The notes under the pieces were generated by a model, which searched no databases, was not told the origin of the DNA, and saw nothing but the letters and a program-made list of their open reading frames with translations. The position numbers were made by a program, and so were the translations under genes. Of a stretch of 64,000 nucleotides of DNA, positions 8,885 through 17,539 are shown piece by piece; within the stretch, counting starts at the first letter, position 1, and the number at the start of each line of letters is the position of its first letter. Source of the DNA: Anaerolineaceae bacterium (GTDB taxonomy: Bacteria; Chloroflexota; Anaerolineae; Anaerolineales; Anaerolineaceae); contig JAURZL010000005.1 in the NCBI GenBank assembly GCA_030653365.1, forward strand, positions 185,469 through 249,468, given 5' to 3'.

Positions 8885-10390
8885 ATGAGAGATGCTTTAC
8901 TGGGTCTGGATGTGGGAACAACGTCAACCAAAGCGGTTCTTTTTGATTTGGCTGGTCGGGAATTAGCACGAGCCAGTTCCAATCCTTACCACAATCTCTC
9001 ACCACAACCGGGATGGGTAGAGCAGGATCCCGAAGAAGTATGGCAGGCTGTGGTAGACACATTACAGCAGATAATGCAGCAGAGTGGTGATACGGCGGAG
9101 ATCAAGGCCATTTGCATGGCCGTCCAAAGTGGATCGCTCTTGCCTGCTAACAAAGCTGGAGTACCAGTCTACCCAATCATCACCTGGTTGGACGGTCGCA
9201 CTGATCAGCTGATTGCCGATTGGAAAAAAGCCGGAATTCAGGAAAAGATTAAGCCCATCAACGGTTGGTCACTCATCCCCGGATTGCCTTTACCAACGAT
9301 CGCCTGGCTGCGTCAATATAATCCGCAAGTTTTTCAAAAGGCAGAGCACTATTATTCCGTCAATGATTTCATTGCCCATCGTTTAACGGGTGAATCCGTC
9401 AGTAATCCATCGAATGCTGGTGGTATGCAGCTGATGGACCTGCATGATGGGAATTGGAACGAAACAATTTGTGAATTGGCTGGAATAAATTCTGGCATGC
9501 TTTCAGCCGTGCAACCTTCCGGGTCGATCATCGGAGAAATATCCCCAACTATTTGCAACCTGACCGGTTTGAACCCGGGTGTTGTCTTGGTGAATGGTGG
9601 CCATGATCAGGTTTGTACGGCATTGGGATTAGGCATCAACCATCCAGGCAAGTTCTTATTGGCCTGCGGAACCGCCTGGGTCTTCACTGGCATATTAACT
9701 TCCCCGGAGTTGGGTGAATTACCTGATGCTCTTGGGCTTAACTTTCACGCTTACCCCGAACGCTGGACATTATCACAATCTTTGGGTGGCTTAGGGGCAT
9801 CGCTGGAGTGGTGGGTTAATCGTGCCTGGCAGGGTGTAGATATTAAGGCATCCGGAGATGACGTATCCCGCCAGGATAAATTTAAAGCCTATAACCAGGA
9901 ATTGCACAAAACGGAAGCAAACCAAAATTTAATCTTCCTGCCGATGACCGGTGGGCATGCTGACCCGGCAACAACCCGACGAGGTGGCTTTATTGGCCTG
10001 GACTTCACCCACACCCGCGCAGAGATGGGCAGGGCAATCATGGAAGGTGCCGGATATGAATTGCGCTGGGCACTGGATGCTGTGCGCATGGCTGGGCAAC
10101 CGATAGACTGTTTATGGATGGTGGGTGGCGCAGCGCAGAGTCCGATTTGGCCTTCAATTCTGGCTGATATCACCGGATTGCCGATCCAGATTCCAGAATA
10201 TGATAACTGGCCAGCCTTGGGTGCAGCCATTCTGGCAGGTGTTGGCAGTGGTTTGTTTGCCGATATCGATTCTGCCCTGGAAAATTTTAGAAAACCCACC
10301 AGAGAGATTTTTCCGAATCCAGATAATAAAAAAATTTATGAAAGTGGATTTTACCACTATAAGCAATTAATCAAACAACGACATGAATGA
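8885..10390 (+). CDS. FGGY-family carbohydrate kinase (module A)
   Basis: 501-residue ATP-dependent kinase of the xylulokinase/LsrK/glycerol kinase family, with the N-terminal phosphate-1 motif LDVGTTSTKAV, the central GGHDQVCTALGLG block and the C-terminal adenosine-binding GGAAQSPIW. ATG 8885 is preferred over the track's TTG 8867 because GAGGA at 8873-8877 is correctly spaced and the family motif then starts at residue 7. It is clearly closest in the window to the kinase at 17539-19032 (shared GW...PGLP, ELRWALDA/EVRWALDS blocks). It probably phosphorylates a ketose, polyol or deoxyketose before aldol cleavage by the product of 11440-12216 (inference). Confidence 0.9.
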   Translation: MRDALLGLDVGTTSTKAVLFDLAGRELARASSNPYHNLSPQPGWVEQDPEEVWQAVVDTLQQIMQQSGDTAEIKAICMAVQSGSLLPANKAGVPVYPIITWLDGRTDQLIADWKKAGIQEKIKPINGWSLIPGLPLPTIAWLRQYNPQVFQKAEHYYSVNDFIAHRLTGESVSNPSNAGGMQLMDLHDGNWNETICELAGINSGMLSAVQPSGSIIGEISPTICNLTGLNPGVVLVNGGHDQVCTALGLGINHPGKFLLACGTAWVFTGILTSPELGELPDALGLNFHAYPERWTLSQSLGGLGASLEWWVNRAWQGVDIKASGDDVSRQDKFKAYNQELHKTEANQNLIFLPMTGGHADPATTRRGGFIGLDFTHTRAEMGRAIMEGAGYELRWALDAVRMAGQPIDCLWMVGGAAQSPIWPSILADITGLPIQIPEYDNWPALGAAILAGVGSGLFADIDSALENFRKPTREIFPNPDNKKIYESGFYHYKQLIKQRHE

Positions 10391-10430
10391 GCGTTTGATC
10401 ACATCATCTGAAAGAGAGAAGGAAAGAACT

Positions 10431-11438
10431 ATGGAAAAACCAACAGTGGCGATCACCATTGGAAAAGCCAATTACAAAAGGATGTTCAGTCAGGAAGCGT
10501 GGGATGCATTGGAATCTTTTGCAAATGTCATCCACCATCCAGGAGATGAACCAACGGAAAAGGACGAGTTAATCAAATTATTGGCGGACGCGGATGCCTG
10601 TATCACCAGTTGGGGTGTGGCTACCCTTGATGCTGATGTCATGAATGCAGCGCCAAAACTAAAGGCCATGGCACACATGGGTAGTAGTGTAAAACGATTT
10701 ACCAGTGATGAGTTCTGGAAAAGAGAAATGCACCTGACCAGTACCGGTATTGCGCTGGCAAAGACGGTGGCAGAGACCACATTGGGATTAATGATCGTCG
10801 GCCAGAAAAGAATCTGGCAGCTGGCAAAACACGTGCGCGAAGGTGGCTGGCGCGAAGCTCCTGTCTGGGATCGCTGGTATGCCTGTGAGCTCTATCGCCA
10901 AAATGTTGGCATCATTGGTGCCAGTAATGTTGGTCGGCATGTCATTGAATTGATGAAACCATTCAAGCCAAATGTCCTGCTCTATGATCCATTTGTCAGT
11001 GCGGAAGAAGCACACCAATTAGGTGCAACCAAAGTGGAATTGGATGAATTATTACGTGAATCGGATGTGGTATCCATTCATGCCCCGGCCAACCGCTATA
11101 CCCATCAGATGTTGAATGCTGCGGGGCTGGCTTTGATGAAGGATGATGCCTTAATCATCAACACAGCCCGTGGTACACTGATTGATGAGCAAGCTTTGAT
11201 CGCCGAATTAAGCAAAGGACGTTTTTTTGCATTCCTGGATGTAACGGATCCGGAACCTCCAGCCGCGGACAGCCCACTAAGGACACTGGATAATGTTGTT
11301 GTGGTGCCGCATATCGCTGGATGTATCGATAATTGCACGATGCTCGGAGAGTTAGCAGTAGAAGAATTACGTAGGTTTTTTGCTGGTGAACCCGCTGTTT
11401 ACCAGATTACCCCAGAATTATTTGAGAGGATTTCATAA
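10431..11438 (+). CDS. D-isomer-specific 2-hydroxyacid dehydrogenase
   Basis: 335-residue NAD-dependent dehydrogenase of the phosphoglycerate/glyoxylate reductase family. The Rossmann motif reads [10 protein letters not shown] (about residue 158). The catalytic Arg is present in NTARG (243), the acidic residue in DVTDPEP and the His in PHIAG (293). The track start at 10383 lies within the kinase stop region; AGAAGGAAAG (10417-10426) supports ATG 10431. It is located between the kinase and aldolase, so it may handle a hydroxyacid or aldehyde-derived acid produced by the pathway (inference). Confidence 0.88.
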   Translation: MEKPTVAITIGKANYKRMFSQEAWDALESFANVIHHPGDEPTEKDELIKLLADADACITSWGVATLDADVMNAAPKLKAMAHMGSSVKRFTSDEFWKREMHLTSTGIALAKTVAETTLGLMIVGQKRIWQLAKHVREGGWREAPVWDRWYACELYRQNVGIIGASNVGRHVIELMKPFKPNVLLYDPFVSAEEAHQLGATKVELDELLRESDVVSIHAPANRYTHQMLNAAGLALMKDDALIINTARGTLIDEQALIAELSKGRFFAFLDVTDPEPPAADSPLRTLDNVVVVPHIAGCIDNCTMLGELAVEELRRFFAGEPAVYQITPELFERIS

Positions 11439-11439
11439 T

Positions 11440-12216
11440 ATGAGAACACGTCGTTTAAAACACATTTTTCGTCCCGATGGACGCGCCTTTATCGTTGCAT
11501 TCGATCATGGCATGATTGATGGCCCCGCAAAAGGTATGGAACAACCGGGTGAGATTCTACGGCAGATCGCCGCTGGTGGTGCAGATGCAATTCTGACCAC
11601 GTACGGAACCGCCGAGAAATTCGCTGAAGAAATCGAGCCTTTGGGATTGATCATGCGATTGGATGGTGGCGGCACCAAACTGGGCAAGATGGGTCCAGGT
11701 TCCTTATTCTGGTCGGTGGAAGATGCATTACGGATTGGGGCAGATGCCGTGGCAGTATCAGCATTCCCCGGTGCTCCGGAAGAAGAAGATTCTTTACGCA
11801 CACTCGCTGAAGTGATCGGTGAAGCCCATCTATGGGGCTTGCCTGTGATGGGTGAAATGGTTCCCGGTGGTTTTGACAGTCCGGATTATATGCGAACAGC
11901 AGAAAGTATTGCGATTGCAGCCAGAATTGGCGCAGAATTAGGCGCTGACTGGGTGAAGATCCCTTATGCTGAGGGATTCGAAGCAGTGACTTCAACCTGT
12001 TACGTACCGGCAGTGATTCTGGGTGGTGCCAAAAAAGGCAGCGAACGGGAAATGTTGGAAAAGATTCGTACGGCATTGGATGTTGGTGCCACCGGTGTAG
12101 CCATTGGGAGAAATATTTTCCAGGCTGATAACCCCCAGACGATGGTGGCAGCCATTGCTGCGTTGATTCATGATAATGTCTCCATCGATGAAGCGATGAA
12201 GATTCTTAACGGATAA
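11440..12216 (+). CDS. Class I aldolase, DhnA/LsrF family (module A)
   Basis: 258-residue TIM-barrel Schiff-base aldolase of the DhnA/FbaB/LsrF type. AFDHG at about residue 20 and the Schiff-base lysine in DWVKIPY (about 172) are present; the C-terminal phosphate-binding GVAIGRNIF is intact. The ATG is one base after the preceding stop, with GAGAGGA at 11424-11430; the track's ATG 11380 is inside the upstream gene. Predicted to cleave or form a C-C bond in a ketose-phosphate, acting on the product of the FGGY kinase in the same operon. Other members of the family act as fructose-bisphosphate aldolases, as LsrF thiolase or as archaeal ADH/DKFP synthases, so the substrate cannot be named. Confidence 0.88.
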   Translation: MRTRRLKHIFRPDGRAFIVAFDHGMIDGPAKGMEQPGEILRQIAAGGADAILTTYGTAEKFAEEIEPLGLIMRLDGGGTKLGKMGPGSLFWSVEDALRIGADAVAVSAFPGAPEEEDSLRTLAEVIGEAHLWGLPVMGEMVPGGFDSPDYMRTAESIAIAARIGAELGADWVKIPYAEGFEAVTSTCYVPAVILGGAKKGSEREMLEKIRTALDVGATGVAIGRNIFQADNPQTMVAAIAALIHDNVSIDEAMKILNG

Positions 12217-12239
12217 TTAGTTTCATAATTTTTTGGCCA

Positions 12240-12275
12240 TGGTGTTTTTGCGGGCTAAAGACTGCAAAAACACCA
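12240..12275 (+). terminator. Hairpin between aldolase and SDR genes
   Basis: 12-bp stem (12240-12251 with 12264-12275) around a 12-base loop, 23 bases after the aldolase stop. No strong T-run follows; it may terminate or attenuate before the SDR gene. Confidence 0.55.
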
Positions 12276-12317
12276 GACAAACTGTCGATAACAATTAAGA
12301 AAACAGAGGATATATAT

Positions 12318-13097
12318 ATGAAAAGGTTTGAAAATCAAGTAGTTGTGATCACCGGTGCCGCGAATGGTATCGGAAAAGCCTGTGCGCAACGGTTTGCGCA
12401 GGAAGGTGCTTTTGTTGCCTGTCTGGATGTGACTGATGAGCTGAACCTGGCTGTGGCCGAGGAAGTACGCAGTCTTGGTATGGGTGCGATCGCTGTGCAT
12501 TGTGACGTAACTGATCCTGAGAACGTGAAAGCATCCATTGATACAGTGATGGAAAAATGGGGCCGTGTGGACGTGTTTGTAGGTTCTGCGGGAATTTATA
12601 CCGGTGCCCCATTGGCTGAAGTTACAATGGAACAATGGAATCGAACAATTAATATCAATCTAACCGGTGTATTCCTGACAAATCAAGCGGTTGTACCGAT
12701 TATGATGAAACAACGCTCTGGCAGTATCATCAATATATCCTCCATGGCTGGAAAGACCAGCTGGGTGGCTTCTGCTGCTTATTCGTCCTCTAAAAGTGGG
12801 GTGATTGGGTTAACTCGTTCTGTGGCGATGGAACTGGCACCTTTCGGTGCTACAGCAAATGCTGTTTGTCCCGGAAATACCCTGACAGATATGGTCCGTA
12901 ATGTTGCCACAAAAGTAGGTGGTATGGATGGCATGACGGGTGAGGAATGGCTTCAGATGCGTGCGAATGATTGCCCAATGAAACGACTGGCTGAACCCTG
13001 GGAGATGGCTGGTGTGGTAGCTTTCCTGGCTTCAGAAGATTCCCGCTTTTTAACCGGCCAGGCGATTGAAGTCGATGGTGGATTGGTAATGTCATAG
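12318..13097 (+). CDS. Short-chain dehydrogenase/reductase
   Basis: 259-residue NAD(P)-dependent oxidoreductase with the TGAANGIG cofactor motif (residue 12) and the YSSSK catalytic pair (about residue 154); the Ser partner lies in NISSM. The usual NNAG is changed to VGSAG. Ribosome site GAGGA at 12306-12310. Last enzyme gene of cluster A, probably oxidising or reducing the alcohol/ketone of the transported compound (inference). SDRs are too broad to name a substrate. Confidence 0.88.
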   Translation: MKRFENQVVVITGAANGIGKACAQRFAQEGAFVACLDVTDELNLAVAEEVRSLGMGAIAVHCDVTDPENVKASIDTVMEKWGRVDVFVGSAGIYTGAPLAEVTMEQWNRTININLTGVFLTNQAVVPIMMKQRSGSIINISSMAGKTSWVASAAYSSSKSGVIGLTRSVAMELAPFGATANAVCPGNTLTDMVRNVATKVGGMDGMTGEEWLQMRANDCPMKRLAEPWEMAGVVAFLASEDSRFLTGQAIEVDGGLVMS

Positions 13098-13247
13098 GAT
13101 AAACCTGGACTTGAAGTGACACAACCAGTGTTTGGAAACTGTAAAGAAATTAGTACAAATTTCGAAAAATATAGATTAAAATTACTTGGTTTTATCTTCA
13201 ATCAACAATAGTATTTAATCACTACGACCATAGCGCAAAGGATTAAG

Positions 13248-13784
13248 ATGGAAATTGGAAAACGGATCAACAATCGAAGAAAAGAATTAGGTTTAAGTTT
13301 ACGTGAATTGGGGGACCTTGCTGGTGTCACAGCAAGCTTTTTGAGTCAGATTGAGAATGATCAGGTTTCTCCCTCTTTAAATTCATTGCAAAGCATTTCG
13401 ACCGCATTAAAAGTTCCAATTTTTTACCTGTTAAATGAAGGAACTAATGGAAATGTTGTGCGGGCAAATGAGCGCACAAAAGTATTTTTCCCTGATTCCA
13501 AAATTGGATACGATCTGTTAACAGCAGATTTTTCCAAACAAATGATGAGTTATATCATCCACATGGAACCGCATGCAACACGCGTAGCAATGACATTATC
13601 GAAATCCACTGAACAATGGATGCATGTTTTGAGCGGAAAAATGAAAATTATCGTGGCAGAAGATACATTTATTCTGGATGCAGGCGATACAATTTATTAT
13701 GATGGAGATATGCTGGTAGAATTTGGATCAATCACCGATGAAGAATTAGTGATTGTTTGCTGTATCACCCCACCGGTATTCTAA
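13248..13784 (+). CDS. XRE-family regulator with C-terminal cupin domain
   Basis: 178 residues: a Cro/CI-type helix-turn-helix at about residues 5-60 (LRELGDLAGVTASFLSQIEN) followed by a small cupin barrel (about 105-175) that would bind a ligand. This PuuR/SutR-like architecture typically represses neighbouring catabolic genes until the ligand appears. AAAGGA precedes the ATG. It sits between clusters A and B and ends at a shared terminator, so it could control either. Two more XRE-cupin proteins occur in the window (37893-38513, 39737-40786). Confidence 0.88.
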   Translation: MEIGKRINNRRKELGLSLRELGDLAGVTASFLSQIENDQVSPSLNSLQSISTALKVPIFYLLNEGTNGNVVRANERTKVFFPDSKIGYDLLTADFSKQMMSYIIHMEPHATRVAMTLSKSTEQWMHVLSGKMKIIVAEDTFILDAGDTIYYDGDMLVEFGSITDEELVIVCCITPPVF

Positions 13785-13791
13785 AATAAAA

Positions 13792-13820
13792 GGGAACGGA
13801 CAAAGAATTCGTCCGTTCCC
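13792..13820. terminator. Bidirectional terminator between convergent clusters A and B
   Basis: 10-bp GC-rich stem (GGGAACGGAC, 13792-13801, with 13811-13820) and 9-base loop, placed between the plus-strand stop at 13784 and the minus-strand stop at 13837. A-rich on the left and A/T-rich on the right, serving both directions. Confidence 0.8.
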
Positions 13821-13836
13821 AAATTAATTCAAAAAA

Positions 13837-15258
13837 TCACTCTTCGGGAACGGCATCTGCCAGGAAACTTTGGGGCAGGGGGTGCAGCGGCGGCCGGATC
13901 GAGTAATAGCCAACCGCTTCACGGGTTACACCTTCCCCCGATAATTGATCAGCCATGATGGCAGCCACCGTGTGCTCACACATGCGTCCCTGACAATTGC
14001 CCATTCCGGTGCGGGTCAGCATCTTGACCTCTCCGATTGAACGGGCACCATTCTGGATGGCTTCTTTGATCTCGCCCAGGGTAATTTCTTCACATCGGCA
14101 GATGATCGTATCATCTTTGAGCAACGAAACCAATCCGGCTGATGGCGTGAATAGATCATTGAGCAAACCGCCAAAGCGTTGCTGTTGCTGCAGGTCTGAT
14201 TGAATCTCATTGCGGATTTGTTTTTCCCGGCTGGGACTGAGATGCCCGGTGTTTTTCGCTACCGCGGCACCAGCTATTCTCCCTTCCAGTCGGGCATTTT
14301 CCGCACCACCGACACCAGCACCATCCCCGATCACATAAACTCCAGGAATACTGCTCTGGCAACTATCGTCACGCACAGGGATCCAGCCACCCTTACCGGG
14401 CTGATAAGTCATCTCGCAATCAATCATGCGTGCCAGACCGGTATTGGGGGTCAGGGTAAAACCACTCACCACCAGATCCACATCAAAAACCTGCTCTGTC
14501 CCCGGAATCTGCTGACCTGATTTGTCCGTCTTCGCAATGACAGCTCGTTCAACCGCTTCTTTTCCGCGAGCTTCCACGATTGTCCAACCAACTTTATAAG
14601 GGGTCTTTCCGCGCAGGATAGAGCTCATATATTTGGCACCTTCTTTGAGGCGATCCCATTGCCGCAGCATGGTAAAGGCATGCTTGATGCCACGCGGTAA
14701 AATGTGGTTTGCTTCGCATACTGCCACCACTTCCACACCAGCTTTGATCAGATGCGCAGCCACGGAGAATAAAAGTGGACCGGTACCCGAAATGACTGCA
14801 CGTTTTCCAGGAGCAACCCGTTGGTTCTTCAGGAGCGTCAAACTACCACCACTGGTTACCACACCTGGTAATGTCCATCCGGGGAAAGCAATCGGGGTAT
14901 CATACGAACCAGTGGAAAGGATCAGATGTTTCGCTCGAATATATTTCGGTGCATTTTGACCATAGAGTGCTACTAACCAGCCATTGTTTTCTTCCCGAAA
15001 CAAACCCCAAACCAGGCAATTAAAAATTTTCAACGAAGGAACACGCAAGGTTTGGTTAACCAGCTCCCGACCAGCTGCTTCTGTTTTGGTTTCGTATTCT
15101 ACTTTGAATGCCTGTGGATTCTGCATGTAATACTGACCTCCCGGTTGGGCGTATTGATCGATCAATGCGGTACGCACCCCAAATCCGGCAGCGTTGATGG
15201 TTGCTTCCATTCCACCGGGACCTGCTCCAATGACAGCAAGCTCATAAGATTCAATCAT
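13837..15258 (-). CDS. FAD/NAD-dependent oxidoreductase large subunit, HcnB/opine-oxidase type
   Basis: 473 residues with a dinucleotide-binding GAGPGG at about residue 10, a second nucleotide fold in the middle (ISGTGPLLFSVA) and a BFD-like [2Fe-2S] segment near residue 386 (CRCEEI plus GNCQGRMC, four Cys). The track ORF extends to 15378, but the signature fold and AAGGAGTTGG place the start at ATG 15258, which overlaps the stop of the next gene upstream by four bases (ATGA). With 15255-15563 and 15550-16710 it forms a heterotrimeric amine/hydroxyacid dehydrogenase like opine oxidase OoxAB, hydroxyproline dehydrogenase or HcnABC. It probably transfers electrons to a quinone or ferredoxin (inference). 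Confidence 0.85.
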   Translation of the reverse strand: MIESYELAVIGAGPGGMEATINAAGFGVRTALIDQYAQPGGQYYMQNPQAFKVEYETKTEAAGRELVNQTLRVPSLKIFNCLVWGLFREENNGWLVALYGQNAPKYIRAKHLILSTGSYDTPIAFPGWTLPGVVTSGGSLTLLKNQRVAPGKRAVISGTGPLLFSVAAHLIKAGVEVVAVCEANHILPRGIKHAFTMLRQWDRLKEGAKYMSSILRGKTPYKVGWTIVEARGKEAVERAVIAKTDKSGQQIPGTEQVFDVDLVVSGFTLTPNTGLARMIDCEMTYQPGKGGWIPVRDDSCQSSIPGVYVIGDGAGVGGAENARLEGRIAGAAVAKNTGHLSPSREKQIRNEIQSDLQQQQRFGGLLNDLFTPSAGLVSLLKDDTIICRCEEITLGEIKEAIQNGARSIGEVKMLTRTGMGNCQGRMCEHTVAAIMADQLSGEGVTREAVGYYSIRPPLHPLPQSFLADAVPEE

Positions 15259-15563
15259 AATTCCAACTCCTTGCAGGTCTCGATTCGCATGCCTTCTTCC
15301 ACCATGGTGACACAGGCTCGTTGCGCATGTACACCATTGATCGTGACAAGGCATTCGTAACAGATGCCCATTCCGCAATACAGGCTGCGGGGTTGCTTAT
15401 GTTTATGACTGTTATGGAAGGTACGAATTCCAGCTGCCAGCATTGCAGCCGCCACCGTCTCACCTTGGTAAGCTTCGATTGGGTTTCCATCAACGCTGAT
15501 GTTGACAGGATTACCGCGTTGTATCGCGGGGAGCATATCACTAGATTTATTAATGCGAAACAT
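15255..15563 (-). CDS. Small [2Fe-2S] subunit, HcnA/opine-oxidase type
   Basis: 102-residue ferredoxin-like subunit with CGMGICYEC and a later Cys in RAC, giving the four-cysteine set of a plant-type [2Fe-2S] cluster. The second ATG (15563) is preferred over the track's 15569 because AAAGGA directly abuts the first one. It overlaps the upstream oxidase gene by 14 bases and the downstream large-subunit gene by four, so the three subunits are translationally coupled. It passes electrons between the flavin subunits in this enzyme family. Confidence 0.85.
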   Translation of the reverse strand: MFRINKSSDMLPAIQRGNPVNISVDGNPIEAYQGETVAAAMLAAGIRTFHNSHKHKQPRSLYCGMGICYECLVTINGVHAQRACVTMVEEGMRIETCKELEL

Positions 15564-16710
15564 AAGCATTCCTTTCTGGTAGAAAAGCTTGAATATCCAA
15601 TTCTGATTGACCGGTTGTGATCAATTGTGTAATGGTTTTCCCGGCCAATGGGGTTACGATGACGGTGGAGCGAAAAGCTGTGGCCATATATAAACCCTTT
15701 ATGCTTTCGACGGGACCAAATAACGGCAGTCCATCCCGGGTATCGGCAATCGCGGCTGACCAGCCTCGCAGGATGCGCAGATTTCGGAACGCAGGGAAAT
15801 ACTTCAGGACGGAACGGCTGATGGAAGGTAATGCCTGATACGGTAAGTTCTTATCAAAATGGTCTGCTTCAAACATCGATTCCCCTAATAATAAATTCCC
15901 ATGCGTGGATTGGCTGATGGCCATATTTGCCAGCAGTACCCCGGCAGGAATATCAGCACCCATTTCGAAGAAAGAAGCAGATGCCAGGTGGTTTCTCATT
16001 TGTATAGGCAGTGGTTCCGTGACCATTGCCTGTCCGAGCACATAATGGATGGCATTCCAATCGCAACCCAATTTTCGCCCCAACATGGCGGTTTGAGCAC
16101 CTGTACACAATACGATAAATTCAGCGGAAAAATTCTGGTTGGGGGTCTTCAGGGATTTTATTCTGGAATGTTCAACCTCGAAACCAATCACTTGGGTGTG
16201 ATAAAACTCCTGGAGTCCAAAAGCGCGGGCACGGGTGAGATAGGCGAAGATCAGCTGAAAAGGATCGAGCTGGCCTTCGTCAGAGTGGTAAAGTCCGCCG
16301 AGTAAATTCGTTGGATCGATGGTTGGTTCGACTTCCTGAAGCTGACTGGCCGTGATCATGGAAGCCTGAATCCCGATCGACTGCAATGATTTTTCACGAG
16401 CCGACAGGATGTTCCATTGGTTTTCATTTTCAATCGGCAGCAAGCCCCCTAATTTTCTTAATCCCAGATTCCAATCCAATTCTTCTTCCAGGGTTTCGAT
16501 ATGCCTTTGGGCTTGCCTGATCATCGTGACGCTGTGCTCGAGTTCCAAATCCTGGACCTGGATATTGCCATAATTGGCGCGTGATGCACCGGCTGCGATC
16601 GGTCCTTGATCCAGGATGGCGGTTTTCAAACCCGCTTTACTGAGATGGTAAGCAACCGAACTGCCAATGTAACCTGCACCAACGACGATCGCATCAAAAT
16701 GATTTTTCAT
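15550..16710 (-). CDS. FAD-dependent oxidase subunit, DAO/HcnC type
   Basis: 386-residue DadA/glycine-oxidase-like flavoprotein; the FAD-binding GAGYIGSSVAYHLSKAG starts at about residue 11 and the C-terminal FAD closure is near ADTRDGLPLFG. This is the catalytic subunit expected to oxidise an amino or hydroxy group of the substrate. It overlaps the phosphatase gene by 17 bases and the [2Fe-2S] gene by 14. AGGGA precedes the ATG. A second DAO protein is encoded at 21502-22641 in the same operon, so two substrates or two steps are likely (inference). Confidence 0.85.
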   Translation of the reverse strand: MKNHFDAIVVGAGYIGSSVAYHLSKAGLKTAILDQGPIAAGASRANYGNIQVQDLELEHSVTMIRQAQRHIETLEEELDWNLGLRKLGGLLPIENENQWNILSAREKSLQSIGIQASMITASQLQEVEPTIDPTNLLGGLYHSDEGQLDPFQLIFAYLTRARAFGLQEFYHTQVIGFEVEHSRIKSLKTPNQNFSAEFIVLCTGAQTAMLGRKLGCDWNAIHYVLGQAMVTEPLPIQMRNHLASASFFEMGADIPAGVLLANMAISQSTHGNLLLGESMFEADHFDKNLPYQALPSISRSVLKYFPAFRNLRILRGWSAAIADTRDGLPLFGPVESIKGLYMATAFRSTVIVTPLAGKTITQLITTGQSELDIQAFLPERNAYVSH

Positions 16711-17539
16711 TTTTCCCTACAAGATCAGACCAAGATTTGACCAATTCATTCAAATCTTCGACGATTAAATCAGGTTGTATGCCCTTGCTAATGACAGATT
16801 CGGCATGATCGACACCCGTTTCAACCAGGATCGTTTTCATTCCTGCTTTTTGGCCTCCCAGTATATCCGTTTCGAGTCGATCCCCCAACATGGCTGTTTC
16901 GTGCGGTTTAACGCCCATTTTTTTCACCCCCAGCTCAAACATGTAGTGATTTGGTTTTCCCATGATGACTGGTTTTAAATTCGTTGCTGTTTCGAGCATG
17001 ACTAGGGTCATACCACATTCAGGAACCAGACCCTCATCGGTCGGATAGAGTAAATCGGGATTCGTGCCGATGAATTCTGCTCCTTTTTGGAGATGAAGAC
17101 TGGCATATTTTAATTTTTCATAGGTCAGGCTGTAATCACCACCCACCACCACAGCATCCACTGCTTCATCCATTTTTTCAACGATTCGGATGCCGGCTTG
17201 CGTGAGTGCCTGCTGCAATCCACTTTGGCCGATCATGTAAACTTTTCCTGCTGGATATTTTTCCTGGAGATAGATGGCGGTGACTGTGGAGCAGGTGAGA
17301 ATGTTATCGATGCTCAGGTCTGCACCAAAAGCGCTGATCTTTTGGTGGTAGCTTTCCAAGGTTTTGGTGGCGTTATTGGAGGCGATCTGGAATTTTATCT
17401 GCTGGCTATTCAAAAATTGGAAAAAATCCACCAAACCAGGTAGTGCATCATTCCCACGCAGCAAGGTACCATCGATGTCAATCATCAAGGCTTTAATATC
17501 TTTCAGGAATTCTACTGACGGATGACCGATAGAACTCAT
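16694..17539 (-). CDS. HAD-superfamily phosphatase, NagD/subfamily IIA type
   Basis: 281-residue sugar-phosphate or phosphoglycolate-like phosphatase. Motif I is MIDIDGTLL (about residue 18), motif II lies in ASNNATK, and motif IV is GDRLETDILGG, with the alpha/beta cap between. ATG 17539 overlaps the kinase stop as TAATG; the track's TTG at 17545 is less likely. In this operon it may remove phosphate from a cleavage product or from a dead-end kinase product (inference). Confidence 0.85.
   Translation of the reverse strand: MSSIGHPSVEFLKDIKALMIDIDGTLLRGNDALPGLVDFFQFLNSQQIKFQIASNNATKTLESYHQKISAFGADLSIDNILTCSTVTAIYLQEKYPAGKVYMIGQSGLQQALTQAGIRIVEKMDEAVDAVVVGGDYSLTYEKLKYASLHLQKGAEFIGTNPDLLYPTDEGLVPECGMTLVMLETATNLKPVIMGKPNHYMFELGVKKMGVKPHETAMLGDRLETDILGGQKAGMKTILVETGVDHAESVISKGIQPDLIVEDLNELVKSWSDLVGKNEKSF

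Noticed and set aside
8885-12216. Calling cluster A an lsr (AI-2) operon
   Set aside because: Kinase and aldolase families match LsrK and LsrF, but the transporter is CUT1-type and LsrG, LsrR and LsrB are missing.
13837-16710. Naming the three-subunit flavoenzyme hydrogen cyanide synthase
   Set aside because: The same architecture is shared by opine, hydroxyproline and other amine dehydrogenases; nothing here points to glycine oxidation to cyanide.
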